From positions 1 to 8,461 of the forward strand of contig CAMLOF010000126.1 of NCBI GenBank assembly GCA_946481585.1: DNA of 8,461 nt. The letters run 5' to 3'. The notes beneath the pieces were generated by a model. The model did no database searches and had not been told where the DNA came from. It worked only from the letters and a program-made list of their open reading frames with translations. Position 1 is the stretch's first letter. Each line of letters starts with the position of its first letter. This document shows positions 1 through 6,450 of the stretch, piece by piece. Made by a program: the position numbers and the translations under genes. The stretch is from an uncultured Macromonas sp. (GTDB lineage: Bacteria; Pseudomonadota; Gammaproteobacteria; Burkholderiales; Burkholderiaceae).

Positions 1-3
1 AGA

Positions 4-1131
4 ATGAACTGGAGCACACCGGACGTCACGGTTGAAGTCAGTGCCAATGGCGTCGGCTTGCTGACGCTGAACCGCCCGAAGGCGCTCAATGCCTTGAGCC
101 TGCCCATGATCCGCGCGCTGACTGAGGCGCTGCTGGCCTGGCGCGATGATCCGGCGGTGCGTGCCGTGGCCATCCGAGGCACCAGCAAGCACGGTTTGTT
201 CGGTGCATTCTGTGCCGGTGGTGACATCCGCTTCTTCCACCAGGCGGCTGTAGCAGGTGACGCCGCGCTGGAGGACTTCTTCACCGAAGAATACGCGCTC
301 AACCACCTCATTTTCACCTACCCCAAGCCTTACATCGCCTTCATGGACGGTATCGTCATGGGCGGCGGCATGGGCATCAGCCAGGGCGCGGGTGTGCGCA
401 TCGTCACCGAGCACACCAAGATGGCGATGCCTGAGACCAACATTGGTCTTTTCCCGGACGTGGGGGGCGGTTTCTTTTTGAGCCGCTGCCCGGGTCACGT
501 GGGCGAATACCTGGCGTTGACCGGTCATGTGATCGGCGCCAACGAAGCGCTGGCTTACGGCTTGGCGGACGTGGTTGCTCCTGCGCAAAGCCTTCCACAG
601 GCTTGGGATGCGCTGCAGGGCATCGATGCAGCGAACAGCGACGCGTTTGCGGCCCAATGGCAGCGCTGGATGGACGACGCAGGCTGGGCGCGTCAGGTGG
701 CTACCGACGCCCCGCTGCTGACGGCGGAGGTGGAGGCTGCTTTCGGCCAGCCTACGGTGCAAGAGATCGTGGACATGCTGCAGCGCACGCCGACGGAACA
801 CGCCGAAAAAACCCTGGAAATTCTGCGCACTCGCAGCCCGCTGATGCTGCATGTGGTGCTGGAGCAGGTGCGGCGCGCGCGCAAAATGGATCTGGCTGAA
901 GACCTGCGCATGGAACGCGATCTGGTGCGCCATTGCTTCCAGACCGCGCATTTGCAGCGCAGCGGCCATGCCAGCGAAACGGTAGAAGGTATTCGTGCGC
1001 TGGCCGTGGACAAGGACCACAGCCCCCGCTGGAACCCGGCGCGCATTGAAGACGTGACCCCGGGGATGGTGAACCCGTTCTTCGTGAGCCCCTGGCCCGC
1101 GCACGCACACCCGCTGCGCGAACTGCGCTGA
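4..1131 (+). CDS. 3-hydroxyisobutyryl-CoA hydrolase-type enoyl-CoA hydratase/isomerase family protein
   Basis: A 375-residue crotonase-fold protein. The closest family is 3-hydroxyisobutyryl-CoA hydrolase (HIBCH), which releases 3-hydroxyisobutyrate from its CoA ester in cytoplasmic valine degradation. Visible in the sequence are the oxyanion-hole motif AFCAGGDI (residues 68-75), the second oxyanion loop MDGIVMGGGMGIS (114-126), and the HIBCH hallmark PETNIGLFPDVGGG (143-156). In that hallmark E144 and D152 have the 8-residue spacing of the two acidic active-site residues in HIBCH. The C-terminal part (about 325-365, with GIRALAVDKDHSPRW) is the extension that separates HIBCH-like proteins from ordinary ~260-residue enoyl-CoA hydratases. 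Length fits the family. The ATG lies 3 bases from the window edge, so its ribosome binding site cannot be judged and a more upstream start is possible. It converges on livF with a 12-base gap. Activity as a plain enoyl-CoA hydratase is less likely because of the length and the PDVGGG motif. Confidence 0.88.
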   Translation: MNWSTPDVTVEVSANGVGLLTLNRPKALNALSLPMIRALTEALLAWRDDPAVRAVAIRGTSKHGLFGAFCAGGDIRFFHQAAVAGDAALEDFFTEEYALNHLIFTYPKPYIAFMDGIVMGGGMGISQGAGVRIVTEHTKMAMPETNIGLFPDVGGGFFLSRCPGHVGEYLALTGHVIGANEALAYGLADVVAPAQSLPQAWDALQGIDAANSDAFAAQWQRWMDDAGWARQVATDAPLLTAEVEAAFGQPTVQEIVDMLQRTPTEHAEKTLEILRTRSPLMLHVVLEQVRRARKMDLAEDLRMERDLVRHCFQTAHLQRSGHASETVEGIRALAVDKDHSPRWNPARIEDVTPGMVNPFFVSPWPAHAHPLRELR

Positions 1132-1143
1132 CCAGGCTCTGCT

Positions 1144-1866
1144 TTAAACGCCCAGGTGTTGCTCCAGCACCTGGGGTTGAGAGATCAGTTCGGCGGAACT
1201 GCCTTCGAACACCACCTGCCCCTTGACCAGGATGACGTTCCGGTCGGTGATCTGGGTCACGTGTTTCCAGTTCTTGTCCACGATCACGCTGCTGATGCCG
1301 CTGTCGCGGATGACGGCGCAGATGCGCCAGATCTCGCGAGCGATCAGCGGGGCCAGGCCTTCGGTAGCTTCATCCAGAATGAGCACGTCGGGGTTGGTCA
1401 TCAGCGCGCGGCCAATCGTCAGCATCTGCTGCTCGCCACCGCTGAGCTGCTGCCCACCGTGGTTCAAGCGCTCGGCCAGGCGGGGGAAGGTCTCCAGCAC
1501 GCGCTCGTAAGTCCAGTCGCGCTGGCCGCGCGTACCCGGGCGAGCGGCCATGACCAGGTTTTCGCGCACGCTCAGGTTGCCGAAGATGCCGCGTCCCTCA
1601 GGCACATAGGCGATGCCCATGCGTGCCACGTCGTAAGTGGCGGCACCCGTGCGATCCTCACCCTTGATGTTCACCTTGCCGCCACTGGGCTTGACCAGCC
1701 CCATCAGTGACTTGAGCAGTGTGCTCTTGCCCATGCCGTTGCGGCCCATCAGGCCAATGGTTTCGCCGCGGCGCACGCTGAAGTTGATTCCGTGCAGGAT
1801 GTGGCTGGCGCCGTAGTGCGTGTGCAGGCCGGCGGCCTCGATCAGCATTTCCTTGTTGTCGCTCAT
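1144..1866 (-). CDS. livF: Branched-chain amino acid-type ABC transporter ATP-binding protein LivF
   Basis: A 240-residue ABC ATPase, the second nucleotide-binding subunit of a HAAT-class importer, working as a heterodimer with LivG on the cytoplasmic face of the LivH-LivM channel. Motifs: Walker A GRNGMGKST (41-49), signature LSGGEQQ (141-147), Walker B VLILDEA (161-167) with catalytic E166. The segment VPEGRGIFGNLSVREN (88-103) is typical of LivF. The switch region reads VIVDKNWKHV (about 195-203), where LivF proteins usually have VEQN, so the position normally His in ABC ATPases is Lys here. The start ATG overlaps the livG stop as ATGA and is preceded by GAGGA at 1870-1874, which supports this start and coupled translation. 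It is the last gene of the operon; no clear intrinsic terminator follows. Confidence 0.95.
   Translation of the reverse strand: MSDNKEMLIEAAGLHTHYGASHILHGINFSVRRGETIGLMGRNGMGKSTLLKSLMGLVKPSGGKVNIKGEDRTGAATYDVARMGIAYVPEGRGIFGNLSVRENLVMAARPGTRGQRDWTYERVLETFPRLAERLNHGGQQLSGGEQQMLTIGRALMTNPDVLILDEATEGLAPLIAREIWRICAVIRDSGISSVIVDKNWKHVTQITDRNVILVKGQVVFEGSSAELISQPQVLEQHLGV
1151..1175. repeat. Hairpin at the convergent 3' ends of the hydrolase gene and livF
   Basis: CCCAGGTG (1151-1158), a 9-base loop, CACCTGGG (1168-1175): a perfect 8-base inverted repeat. It lies in the last codons of livF and 20 bases after the stop of the plus-strand hydrolase gene. On neither strand does a proper T tract follow (the minus strand has only GTTT), so a role as a bidirectional terminator is possible but weak. 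Confidence 0.35.
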
Positions 1867-2612
1867 GCTTCCTCACCCAGGTAGGCGGCCTGCACCCCGG
1901 CATCGGCCCGTATCTCTGCGGGCGTGCCGCTGGCAATCACCTGTCCGTTAACCATGACCGTCAGCCGGTCGGCCAGCGTGAACACGGCGTCCATGTCGTG
2001 CTCCACCAGCATCATGGCGTGGTCCTTCTTGATGGCCAGCAACAGTTCCACCATGCGCTCGGCTTCCGCGTGGCCCATGCCTGCCAGCGGCTCGTCCAGA
2101 AGCAGCACTTGCGGCGCCGTGGCCAGCGTCATGGCAATTTCCAGCTGCCGTTGTTCGCCGTGGCTGATGGCGCTGGCCAGAAACTTGGTGCGCGGCTGCA
2201 GGCCCGCGAGTTCGATGGCACGTTCCGCACGCTCGTTGATGTCGCGCAGCGATGCCGCGCGGCTGAGCCAACGCGCTGCGTGCGGCGTGCGCGATTGCGC
2301 GGCAAGGCGCACGTTTTCCCAGACGGTGAAGGGCAGGAAGATATTGGTCTTCTGGTAGCTGCGGCCCAGGCCCATGCGGGAGATTTCCTGCATGCTCTTG
2401 CCTGTCACGTCATGGCCACCCAGGGTGATGTTGCCTTCTGTAGGCGGAAGGTCACCCGAGAGCAGGTTGGTCAAAGTGGACTTGCCTGCCCCGTTCGGCC
2501 CGATGACGGCATGGATTTGATCGCGAACCAGATCCACCGAAACCTGGTTGACGGCGGCCAGCCCGCCAAATCGTTTGGTGACCTTGCTGGCCCTGAGCAG
2601 TACTTCACTCAT
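1863..2612 (-). CDS. livG: Branched-chain amino acid-type ABC transporter ATP-binding protein LivG
   Basis: A 249-residue ABC ATPase that pairs with LivF to power the importer. Motifs: Walker A GPNGAGKST (38-46), Q-loop Q87 in GRSYQKTNIF, a LivG-type signature SHGEQRQ (150-156), Walker B VLLLDEP (169-175) with catalytic E174, and switch His H205 in VEHD. The reading frame stays open 24 codons further upstream to an ATG at 2684. The ATG at 2610-2612 is preferred because a perfect AAGGAGG lies 5 bases before it, MSEVLLRASKVTKRFGG matches the family N-terminus, and the longer form would read far into livM. The gene starts 8 bases before the end of livM and ends in a 4-base overlap with livF, so translation of the three genes is probably coupled. 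Confidence 0.95.
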   Translation of the reverse strand: MSEVLLRASKVTKRFGGLAAVNQVSVDLVRDQIHAVIGPNGAGKSTLTNLLSGDLPPTEGNITLGGHDVTGKSMQEISRMGLGRSYQKTNIFLPFTVWENVRLAAQSRTPHAARWLSRAASLRDINERAERAIELAGLQPRTKFLASAISHGEQRQLEIAMTLATAPQVLLLDEPLAGMGHAEAERMVELLLAIKKDHAMMLVEHDMDAVFTLADRLTVMVNGQVIASGTPAEIRADAGVQAAYLGEEA

Positions 2613-3621
2613 GTTGGCCTCCTTGACGGGACGAAAACTTGTCAAGCACAGCCTGGCCCAGGCCCAGAATGCCGCGCGGCGCAAAGATGACCAGCAGCAC
2701 GATGAAGCTGCCCATCAGCAGTTGCCAGTGCTTGGTCAGGTCTTTGAAAAGGTGCATCAGGTATTCAAAGGTGAACGCGCCCACCACTGCACCGGCAAAG
2801 TTGCCCATGCCCCCCAGAATCACCATCATGATGGCGTGTGCACTGAGGTGAAAGCCCATGAGTTCAGGGTTGACGAAACCTGTTTGCGCTGCCCACAGGT
2901 AACCAGCAACGCCCGCCAGTGTGCCTGCCAGTGTGAAGGCTGTGAGCTTGTACCAGACGGTGCCGAAGCCCATGGCGCGCATGCGGTGTTCGTTCACGCG
3001 GATGCCTGCCAGCACGCGCCCGAAGGGCGAAAACAGCAGTCGGCGCAGGAAGGCATACACAGCCAGCAGCGTGCCCAGCGTGAAGTAGAAGAACACCGTC
3101 TTGTTCTCCAGGTCGAACAGTTCGCCGCCTGAGCCACCCAAGGATGTACTGGGTTTGAAATAGACGTAGATGCCGTCCGAGCCGCCCAGCGCCTTGTTGT
3201 CGAAGAACAGGAAGAACACCATCTGCGCAAAGGCCATGGTGACCATGATGAAGTAGATGCCGTGGGTGCGCACCACGAAGAAGCCGATGATCAGCGCGGC
3301 CAGCCCAGCGCCCAGCGCGGCGGCAGGCAGGCTCCACCACAGGCTGACGGGCTCGCTGCTGGGCGTCAGGAAGGCAAGTGCGTAGCCCGCCAGGCCGAAG
3401 AAGGCGGCGTGGCCCAGCGAGACCATGCCGGTGACGCCTTGCAGCAGGTCCAGGCTCATCGCAAAGATGGCCAGGATCATCATCTGCGTGAGCATCTGAG
3501 TGTAGTAGTCGCTGTTTTCCAGACCCATGACCGGGTAAGCGGCCAGGGCTGCCACGCCCAGCCCCAGCACCAGCTGAAGGCTGCGTGGCAAACGTTCGAT
3601 GTGAGAGGTTGCGGCCGACAT
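2605..3621 (-). CDS. livM: Branched-chain amino acid-type ABC transporter permease LivM
   Basis: A 338-residue inner-membrane permease of the BPD_transp_2 family that forms the translocation channel with LivH. Hydrophobic segments occur at about 15-33, 45-60, 70-86, 98-117, 122-141, 176-192, 227-245, 262-284 and 303-322. The LivM signature QGVTGMVSLGHAAFFGLAGY is at 61-80. The cytoplasmic EAA-like loop that docks on the ATPase is at about 200-226 (GRVLAGIRVNEHRMRAMGFG). The segment VILGGMGNFAGAVVGA (267-282) is also conserved in the family. Length is normal for LivM proteins without a long N-terminal extension. The start follows livH after a 26-base gap. The purine-rich stretch GGGAAGACGG lies about 10 bases before the ATG and is only a moderate ribosome binding site. 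The 3' end overlaps livG by 8 bases. Confidence 0.95.
   Translation of the reverse strand: MSAATSHIERLPRSLQLVLGLGVAALAAYPVMGLENSDYYTQMLTQMMILAIFAMSLDLLQGVTGMVSLGHAAFFGLAGYALAFLTPSSEPVSLWWSLPAAALGAGLAALIIGFFVVRTHGIYFIMVTMAFAQMVFFLFFDNKALGGSDGIYVYFKPSTSLGGSGGELFDLENKTVFFYFTLGTLLAVYAFLRRLLFSPFGRVLAGIRVNEHRMRAMGFGTVWYKLTAFTLAGTLAGVAGYLWAAQTGFVNPELMGFHLSAHAIMMVILGGMGNFAGAVVGAFTFEYLMHLFKDLTKHWQLLMGSFIVLLVIFAPRGILGLGQAVLDKFSSRQGGQHE
2618..2624 (-). promoter_or_regulatory. Shine-Dalgarno sequence deciding the livG start
   Basis: AAGGAGG on the minus strand, 5 bases before the ATG at 2610-2612. It is the strongest ribosome binding site in the window, lies inside the end of livM, and argues against the longer open frame starting at 2684. 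Confidence 0.85.
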
Positions 3622-3647
3622 GTGTGTTTATCCGTCTTCCCAGAAAG

Positions 3648-4511
3648 TCAATGCTTGAACAGCCCTTCGGGCTTGTACAGCAGCACGGCCGCCATCAGCA
3701 TGTAAACCAGCATGCCCGCGATCTGCGGCACCAGCACCTTGCCGAAGGTGTCCACCAGGCCCACCAGCAGCGCAGATATGAGCGCCCCGCGCACCGAGCC
3801 AATGCCGCCAATCACCACCACCACGAAGCACATGATGAGCACCGAACCACCCATGTTCGGATACACGCTGGAGATAGGGGCAGCGATCATCCCGGCGATA
3901 GCCGCCAGCCCCACGCCCAGGCCAAACACCACGGCATGTATCAGGCGGATGTTGATACCCAGCGCCTCTGTCATGTCGCGGTTGAAGGCGCCTGCGCGGA
4001 TCTTCATGCCCAGCCGGGTTTTGGAGATGAGCAGGTACAGGCCAATGGCCAGCAGCACGCAGATGCCCGACATGACCAGGCGGTAGACCGGGTATGACAG
4101 GTTCTCGGTCAGCGGAATGGACCAGTTCAACAAGTCGGGGACCTGTACGGCGTGCACGTCATCGCCCCACAGCAGCGAGCGTGCTTCTTCAAAGATGTAG
4201 ATGAGCCCGAAGGTGAGCAGCACCTGATCGAGGTGGTCGCGTTTGTAGAAGTGGCGGAAGAGCACCCATTCCAGAGCCAGCCCGAGCAAGACGGACAGCG
4301 CCGTACCCACGATGATGGCCAGCAACAGGCTGTCAAAGGCCGCAGTGAACGACCACGCCATGTAGGCGCCCAGCATGTAGAAGCTGCCGTGCGCCAGGTT
4401 GACCACGCCCATGATGCCGAAGATCAGCGTCAGGCCGGCCGCCAGCATGAACAGCAGCAGCCCGTATTGCAGGCCGTTGAGCAACTGGATCAAAAAGTTC
4501 GCGAAATCCAT
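3648..4511 (-). CDS. livH: Branched-chain amino acid-type ABC transporter permease LivH
   Basis: A 287-residue inner-membrane permease, partner of LivM. The family signature IMGVVNLAHGSFYMLGAYMA is at 33-52, the EAA-like ATPase-docking loop GMKIRAGAFNRDMTEALGIN at 168-187, and VVVIGGIGSVRGALISALLVG at 231-251. The protein is hydrophobic throughout, with about eight membrane segments. The frame is open to a TTG at 4556, which would add 15 residues. The ATG at 4509-4511 is chosen because MDFANFLIQLLNGLQYG aligns with the usual LivH N-terminus and the TTG form would begin inside the terminator-like hairpin. No Shine-Dalgarno sequence is visible before this ATG; the upstream 19 bases read GCCCAAATTTCGACCGAAC. 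The gene lies 93 bases after livK, downstream of the hairpin at 4532-4574. Confidence 0.93.
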   Translation of the reverse strand: MDFANFLIQLLNGLQYGLLLFMLAAGLTLIFGIMGVVNLAHGSFYMLGAYMAWSFTAAFDSLLLAIIVGTALSVLLGLALEWVLFRHFYKRDHLDQVLLTFGLIYIFEEARSLLWGDDVHAVQVPDLLNWSIPLTENLSYPVYRLVMSGICVLLAIGLYLLISKTRLGMKIRAGAFNRDMTEALGINIRLIHAVVFGLGVGLAAIAGMIAAPISSVYPNMGGSVLIMCFVVVVIGGIGSVRGALISALLVGLVDTFGKVLVPQIAGMLVYMLMAAVLLYKPEGLFKH

Positions 4512-4531
4512 GTTCGGTCGAAATTTGGGCG

Positions 4532-4574
4532 AAAAAAGGGCGGCGAACACCCTCAAAGGAGCGTTGACGCCGCC
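4532..4574 (-). terminator. Intercistronic terminator/attenuator hairpin between livK and livH
   Basis: On the minus strand GGCGGCG (4568-4574) pairs perfectly with CGCCGCC (4539-4545). Inside this outer stem, after a 2-base bulge, AACGCTC pairs with GGGTGTT with G-U pairs allowed, leaving a loop of about 6 bases. The structure is followed by C and then TTTTTT (4532-4537). A GC-rich stem plus a T tract is the standard intrinsic terminator layout. It lies inside the liv operon, after the highly expressed binding-protein gene and 20 bases before the livH start, so partial termination (attenuation) is the natural reading. How much transcription passes it is unknown. Confidence 0.75.
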
Positions 4575-4604
4575 GGTTCGCAGCAGTGGTGACCGCGTTG
4601 GCGA

Positions 4605-5792
4605 TCAACCCATGCGGCAGCCGGTGCCAGGGTCGGCCACAGCCTTGGCCGCAATGCCGATCACCTTGTTCTGGTTGCCCACCACCTGGCGCATGTACAT
4701 GTCCTGGATGGGGTTGTGAGACTTGCTCATGGTCCACTTGCCACGCGGGCTGTCGATGGTGGCGTTTTCCATGGCTGCGTACAACGCCTTCTTGTTGTTC
4801 AAGTCGCCCTTGACTGCATTGGCGCCCTGCACAAGCAGCAGACCCGTGTCGTAACCCTGAACGGCGTACACGTCGGGCTGCAGTTTGAAGGTCTTGGCAT
4901 AGTTCAGGCGGAAGGCCTTGTTGCGCGGGGTGTCAAGCAGGTCGCTGTAGTGCATGGTGGTGAGCACACCCTCAGCGGATGCACCGGCAGCGTCCAACAC
5001 ACCCTCAGTCAGGAAGCCCGAGCCATACAGCTGGATGTTCTTGTTCAGGCCGGCGGCAGCGTAGTCGCGCAGGAACTTGGCCGCGCCGCCACCTGCGAAG
5101 AAGCAGGCGACTGCATCAGGCTTGAGCGCGGCGATCTCGGTCAGCAGAGCCTGGAACTCGACGTTGGGGAAGGGCAGGCCCAGCTTCTTGATGATGGTGC
5201 CGCCTGCAGCGGTGTAGCTCTGCTCGAAGCCTTCGAAGGCCTCGTCGCCAGCCGCGTAGTTCCAGGTGATCCACACTGCCTTCTTGTGGCCGCGGTCCAC
5301 CATGGCTTTGCCCAGCGCCAGCGTGGGCTGGGAGTTGGAGAAGCTGGTGCGGAAGACGTTGGGGGCGCACAGGTTGCGGGTGGCGGCGTGAACGCCAGCG
5401 TTGGGAATCAGGTTGAGCACGCCCGTGTCGCGGGCCACTTTGTGGATGCCCATTTGCACGCCAGAGTGCACGGTACCCACGAGCACATCCACCTTGTCGC
5501 GCTGAACCAGGCGTTGAGCGTTTTCAATACCTTTGGCGGGGTTCGATTCGTCGTCCACCTTGAAGAACTCGACCTCGCGGCCACCGAGCTTGCCGCCTTG
5601 CTCGTTGAGCGCCATGCGGAAGCCGTTTTCAATGGCCACGCCCAGCTGAGCAAAAGTGCCGGTGTACGGCAGCATGAAACCCACGCGAACCTTGTCGGAC
5701 TGGGCGCGCACGATCTGGGGCAGCAACAGTCCGGAAGATGCGGCGCCGATCACGGCGGCTCCACGGGTAAGGACAATGCGGCGGGTCGTCAT
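4605..5792 (-). CDS. livK: Periplasmic substrate-binding protein of a Liv-type ABC transporter (LivK-like)
   Basis: A 395-residue class I periplasmic binding protein (Peripla_BP_6-like) that captures the substrate and delivers it to LivH-LivM. The N-terminus has a signal peptide: R4-R5, a hydrophobic core at about 12-26, and likely cleavage after IVRA (A30). The mature protein begins with QSDKVRVGFMLPYTGTFAQL, typical of the family. Candidate ligand-loop residues are VGTVHSGVQMG (105-115) and the YGSGFLTEG region (256-264). Cysteines 142 (NLCAPNVFR), 230 and 392 (DPGTGCRM, near the C-terminus) are present; C142 and C392 might form a disulfide. The start is supported by AGGAGA 6 bases upstream (5799-5804). 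Homologues of this type serve branched-chain amino acids but also aromatic acids and amides, so the ligand is not fixed by sequence. As first gene of the operon it has its own promoter and is followed by an attenuator. Confidence 0.9.
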   Translation of the reverse strand: MTTRRIVLTRGAAVIGAASSGLLLPQIVRAQSDKVRVGFMLPYTGTFAQLGVAIENGFRMALNEQGGKLGGREVEFFKVDDESNPAKGIENAQRLVQRDKVDVLVGTVHSGVQMGIHKVARDTGVLNLIPNAGVHAATRNLCAPNVFRTSFSNSQPTLALGKAMVDRGHKKAVWITWNYAAGDEAFEGFEQSYTAAGGTIIKKLGLPFPNVEFQALLTEIAALKPDAVACFFAGGGAAKFLRDYAAAGLNKNIQLYGSGFLTEGVLDAAGASAEGVLTTMHYSDLLDTPRNKAFRLNYAKTFKLQPDVYAVQGYDTGLLLVQGANAVKGDLNNKKALYAAMENATIDSPRGKWTMSKSHNPIQDMYMRQVVGNQNKVIGIAAKAVADPGTGCRMG

Positions 5793-5837
5793 GGTTTGTC
5801 TCCTGTATGTGGTTGTTGACGATGCTAGGCGGGTTCA

Positions 5838-5856
5838 TCTGGATGGACGATCCAGA
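5838..5856. repeat. Perfect 7-base inverted repeat in the livK leader
   Basis: TCTGGAT (5838-5844), a 5-base spacer GGACG, then ATCCAGA (5850-5856). It lies between the predicted livK -10 box and the ribosome binding site. If the start point is about 5859, the repeat covers roughly +3 to +21 of the transcript. It could be an operator for a dimeric regulator or a 5' mRNA stem-loop. The arms are perfect but do not extend further. Confidence 0.5.
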
Positions 5857-5865
5857 ATTACCCTT

Positions 5866-5894
5866 AGTTTAGGTTTAAATGTTTCAGCAATCAA
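5866..5894 (-). promoter_or_regulatory. Predicted sigma70-type promoter of livK
   Basis: On the minus strand TTGATT (5889-5894, 4 of 6 to TTGACA), a 17-base spacer, and TAAACT (5866-5871, 4 of 6 to TATAAT). Transcription would start near 5859, giving a leader of about 67 bases before livK. The block is AT-rich against a GC-rich background, which supports a promoter. It sits just past the stop of the upstream flavodoxin gene. Confidence 0.5.
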
Positions 5895-5906
5895 CATTTT
5901 TTGGAT

Positions 5907-6389
5907 TCATGAGGCTGCTGCCTCACGTTCCAGTTCTGGCAAGTGAGTGGTGAGCCACTGGCGGCACCACTCTATGCCCGAGGCCTCGGGTTCTATTCCG
6001 CTGCTGGCGTCATGCGTCCAGACCTCACCCAGGCGTTTAGCGCCCTGGTCTTGAAGGCACTCGTCGAAATTGCGGCCGCCCCGGGCGAAGGTCATCGGGT
6101 AACTGCCCTGGTCGCCCAGCGACATGACGCCGTAGCGTACATGCCCCAGGTAGCGGGGCTGGGAAAGCAAGGCAGCGTAGAAAGCCTGGGCGTTGTCTGG
6201 AACATCGCCTGATCCGTAAGTGGCGCAGCAAATCAGGAAGAGGGCGGGCTCGTCGAACACCTCGGGCTTGAGGTCGTCCATCAATTTGACCTCGATCTCG
6301 GAAACAAGATCGGCGCAATCCAACTCAATGGCCTGGGCCACGCATTCTGCGGTCTGGGTGGTGGTGCCCACCAGGATTTTCAGTTTCAT
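5907..6389 (-). CDS. MioC-like stand-alone flavodoxin
   Basis: A 160-residue single-domain flavodoxin, presumably a soluble FMN electron carrier. The FMN phosphate loop is GTTTQTAE (8-15). The second FMN loop ATYGSGDVPDNAQAFYAAL (56-74) is of the short-chain type shared by MioC, the sulfite reductase flavoprotein and P450 reductase rather than FldA. The third loop SLGDQGSYPMTFARGGR (90-106) has Y97 as a likely flavin-stacking residue. The stretch from FYAALL through GAKRLGEVWTHDAS and the tryptophan-containing C-terminus resembles E. coli MioC in order and length. The redox partner is not indicated by the context. It lies upstream of livK on the same strand with a 114-base gap and is divergent from purL. 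The start ATG has only a weak purine stretch (GCGAGA) before it. Family membership is firm; the MioC subfamily is inferred from recalled similarity. Confidence 0.85.
   Translation of the reverse strand: MKLKILVGTTTQTAECVAQAIELDCADLVSEIEVKLMDDLKPEVFDEPALFLICCATYGSGDVPDNAQAFYAALLSQPRYLGHVRYGVMSLGDQGSYPMTFARGGRNFDECLQDQGAKRLGEVWTHDASSGIEPEASGIEWCRQWLTTHLPELEREAAAS
5908..5927 (-). repeat. Hairpin at the 3' end of the flavodoxin gene
   Basis: On the minus strand TGAGGC (5920-5925 complement), loop AGCA, GCCTCA (5910-5915 complement): a perfect 6-base stem that extends to 8 pairs with one G-U. It covers the last codons and stop of the flavodoxin gene. It is followed on that strand by AATCC and an A run, not a T run, so it is not a standard intrinsic terminator. 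It could protect a 3' end or be a chance consequence of the coding sequence. Confidence 0.35.
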
Positions 6390-6450
6390 TTGTCTCGCAT
6401 TTCTGCAGCTTGCTCACCTTGCAGGATGAACTAAACTGCCTTCGTTCGTA

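Noticed and set aside
2613..2684. N-terminal extension of LivG by 24 residues from an ATG at 2684
   Set aside because: It overlaps livM by 80 bases and lacks the strong AAGGAGG that precedes the ATG at 2612.
1998..3132. Overlapping plus-strand frames of 230 and 194 codons opposite livG and livM
   Set aside because: The minus strand has intact ABC ATPase and permease motifs with good ribosome binding sites and gene overlaps. The plus-strand frames are His/Gln-rich antisense translations.
4512..4556. TTG-initiated N-terminal extension of LivH by 15 residues
   Set aside because: It would start inside the terminator-like hairpin with no ribosome binding site, and the residues do not fit the LivH N-terminus; the internal ATG does.
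4964..5008. Direct repeat of ACACCCTCAG within livK
   Set aside because: It encodes the similar peptide EGVL twice in a normal part of the binding protein; it is coding coincidence, not a repeat element.
4716..5819. A 367-codon plus-strand frame opposite livK
   Set aside because: Antisense shadow of a clear binding-protein gene; the composition is low-information and no domain is visible.
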